Below, piece by piece: positions 54,690-55,395 of a stretch of 55,395 nt of DNA. The DNA comes from Methanoculleus sp. (lineage in GTDB: Archaea; Halobacteriota; Methanomicrobia; Methanomicrobiales; Methanoculleaceae). The DNA is taken from the NCBI GenBank assembly GCA_030156625.1, contig JASGMC010000002.1:1-55395 (forward strand), written 5' to 3'. Within the stretch, counting starts at the first letter, position 1. The number at the start of each line of letters is the position of its first letter. The notes beneath the pieces are model-generated. The model had not been told where the DNA came from. It saw nothing but the letters and a program-made list of their open reading frames with translations, and made no database searches. The position numbers and the translations under genes are program-made.

Positions 54690-54704
54690 AAACATATCTT
54701 TTTA
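54690..54704 (+). promoter_or_regulatory. TATA box upstream of hypC
   Basis: AAACATATCTTTTTA is the only clear TATA-like stretch between copy C and hypC. It implies a leader of about 130 nt with GGAGAG near 54830 as a ribosome site. Confidence 0.4.
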
Positions 54705-54848
54705 CGCATCCAGACCGAGTACTAATACCAGAATATGAGGGCCCGGGGGAACACGACGGCCGGAACGGCTCTTCCCCGGTTCCTCCGTGCAGCATGGTCA
54801 ACCTTTTTTGACATTCGGACAAAACAACAGGAGAGAGGAAGAGAAGTC

Positions 54849-55073
54849 ATGTGTATTGCAATGCCCGCTGAGGTGCTCGAGATAAAGGAGGGCAACATCG
54901 GCGTCGTCGATTTCGGGGACCTGCAGCAGGAGGTCCGGCTCGACCTCGTGGACGTGAAAGTTGGAGAGTTCGTGCTCGTCCACGTCGGGTTCGCCATCCA
55001 GCGCCTCAGCAGAGAGGAGGGGCTTGAGACCCGGGAGGTCTTCAGGCAGGTCTACGCTGCGATGGAGGAGTAA
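54849..55073 (+). CDS. hypC: Hydrogenase maturation chaperone HypC
   Basis: 74 aa. The first residues MCIAMPAEVLEI include the catalytic Cys2 and the C-x-x-x-P signature that binds the Fe(CN)2CO precursor and the hydrogenase large subunit. GDLQQEVRLDLV and GEFVLVHVGFAIQRL are typical. The ATG at 54849 was chosen over an upstream frame start. The final base of its stop is shared with the hypA ATG (TAATG), so the two are coupled. Confidence 0.93.
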   Translation: MCIAMPAEVLEIKEGNIGVVDFGDLQQEVRLDLVDVKVGEFVLVHVGFAIQRLSREEGLETREVFRQVYAAMEE

Positions 55074-55395
55074 TGCACGAGTACAGCATCGCCTACGACA
55101 TCTACACGACCGCCCGCCGGGCTGCGATCGAGAACGACGCAAAAGAGGTGAAGGGCATCTGTGTGGACGTCGGCAAGATGGCGATGGTGAACCCCGAGCA
55201 GGTGGAGTTCCTCTTCAACGTCATCATCGAGGACGACCCGCTCTTTCCGGAAACCCGGCTCTCGTGCCGGGACATCGAGACGCGCACCCGTTGCTCCTGC
55301 GGCTACGAGGGGGACGAACGGTTTGTCTGTCCCCGGTGCGGAAAACTCCCGGAAATCGTAGCGGGAATGGAGATCGTAGTCACCAATATCGAGAT
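55073..55395 (+). CDS. hypA: Hydrogenase nickel-insertion protein HypA, partial
   Basis: About 107 codons to the right edge. MHEYSIAYDIY carries the Ni-binding Met1-His2-Glu3 segment; the zinc site is visible as CSCGYEGDERFVCPRC. It starts within the hypC stop (TAATG) and would insert nickel into [NiFe] hydrogenases. The C-terminus lies beyond the window. Confidence 0.93.
   Translation, partial: MHEYSIAYDIYTTARRAAIENDAKEVKGICVDVGKMAMVNPEQVEFLFNVIIEDDPLFPETRLSCRDIETRTRCSCGYEGDERFVCPRCGKLPEIVAGMEIVVTNIE

Noticed and set aside
54045-54822. Reading frames of 77-192 aa between the methyltransferase and hypC
   Set aside because: They cross hairpins and repeat copy C, have low complexity, and show no family motif.

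Overview
The window looks like chromosomal DNA from a hydrogenotrophic methanogen of the order Methanomicrobiales, most probably Methanoculleus or a close relative. The evidence is F420-type formate dehydrogenase genes (fdhA, fdhB, fdhD), FmdE-family proteins, hypC/hypA, an archaeal-type UMP kinase, AmrS, TATA-box promoters with several apparently leaderless genes, and strongly GC-rich third codon positions. The genus is an inference from gene content, not from a database search.

Layout. 1-11.4 kb holds housekeeping and accessory genes: a partial dolichol-kinase-like membrane protein, a TIGR04255 protein, a proline-dehydrogenase-like protein, amylomaltase, a 65-aa protein with an iteron-like promoter, 2,3-BPG-dependent phosphoglycerate mutase, two secreted META-repeat proteins, an NTF2-like protein, then a MoeA with a binding-protein domain and a TrmO-FmdE fusion. 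11.4-19.9 kb is a formate/molybdopterin module: an FmdE-zinc-ribbon gene divergent from fdhA-fdhB, a structured intergenic region, fdhD, and a fused PAPS-reductase-like/cysteine desulfurase gene that could supply sulfur to FdhD. 20-23.4 kb has a nitroreductase, small proteins, and a DUF47-PiT phosphate pair in which the DUF47 gene carries an apparent +1 shift at a T9 tract.

23.5-42.0 kb is a complete type I-D CRISPR-Cas locus: csa3 divergent from cas6-cas10d-csc2-csc1-cas3'-cas4-cas1-cas2, followed by one array of 105 repeats and 104 spacers read on the + strand. The coding genes overlap or nearly abut, which suggests one long operon, and paired 30-bp-spaced motifs lie between the two divergent TATA boxes.

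42.1-55.4 kb returns to core genes: endonuclease III just behind a tRNA-Pro, UMP kinase, a mini zinc ribbon, AmrS, a Mut7-C protein, a GT4 glycosyltransferase, a GalT-like HIT protein, a 1146-aa HEAT-repeat protein, an iron-sulfur flavoprotein, a lipoprotein, MsrB, a methyltransferase, and the start of a hypC-hypA hydrogenase maturation operon.

Two repeat signals cut across the window. One is a dispersed, roughly 150-bp element with imperfect inverted ends (three copies). The other is a family of hairpins whose loops are always C-GNA-G and whose stems differ in sequence but keep pairing, commonly flanked by tandem G.A mismatches. I consider the hairpin family the least expected pattern here.
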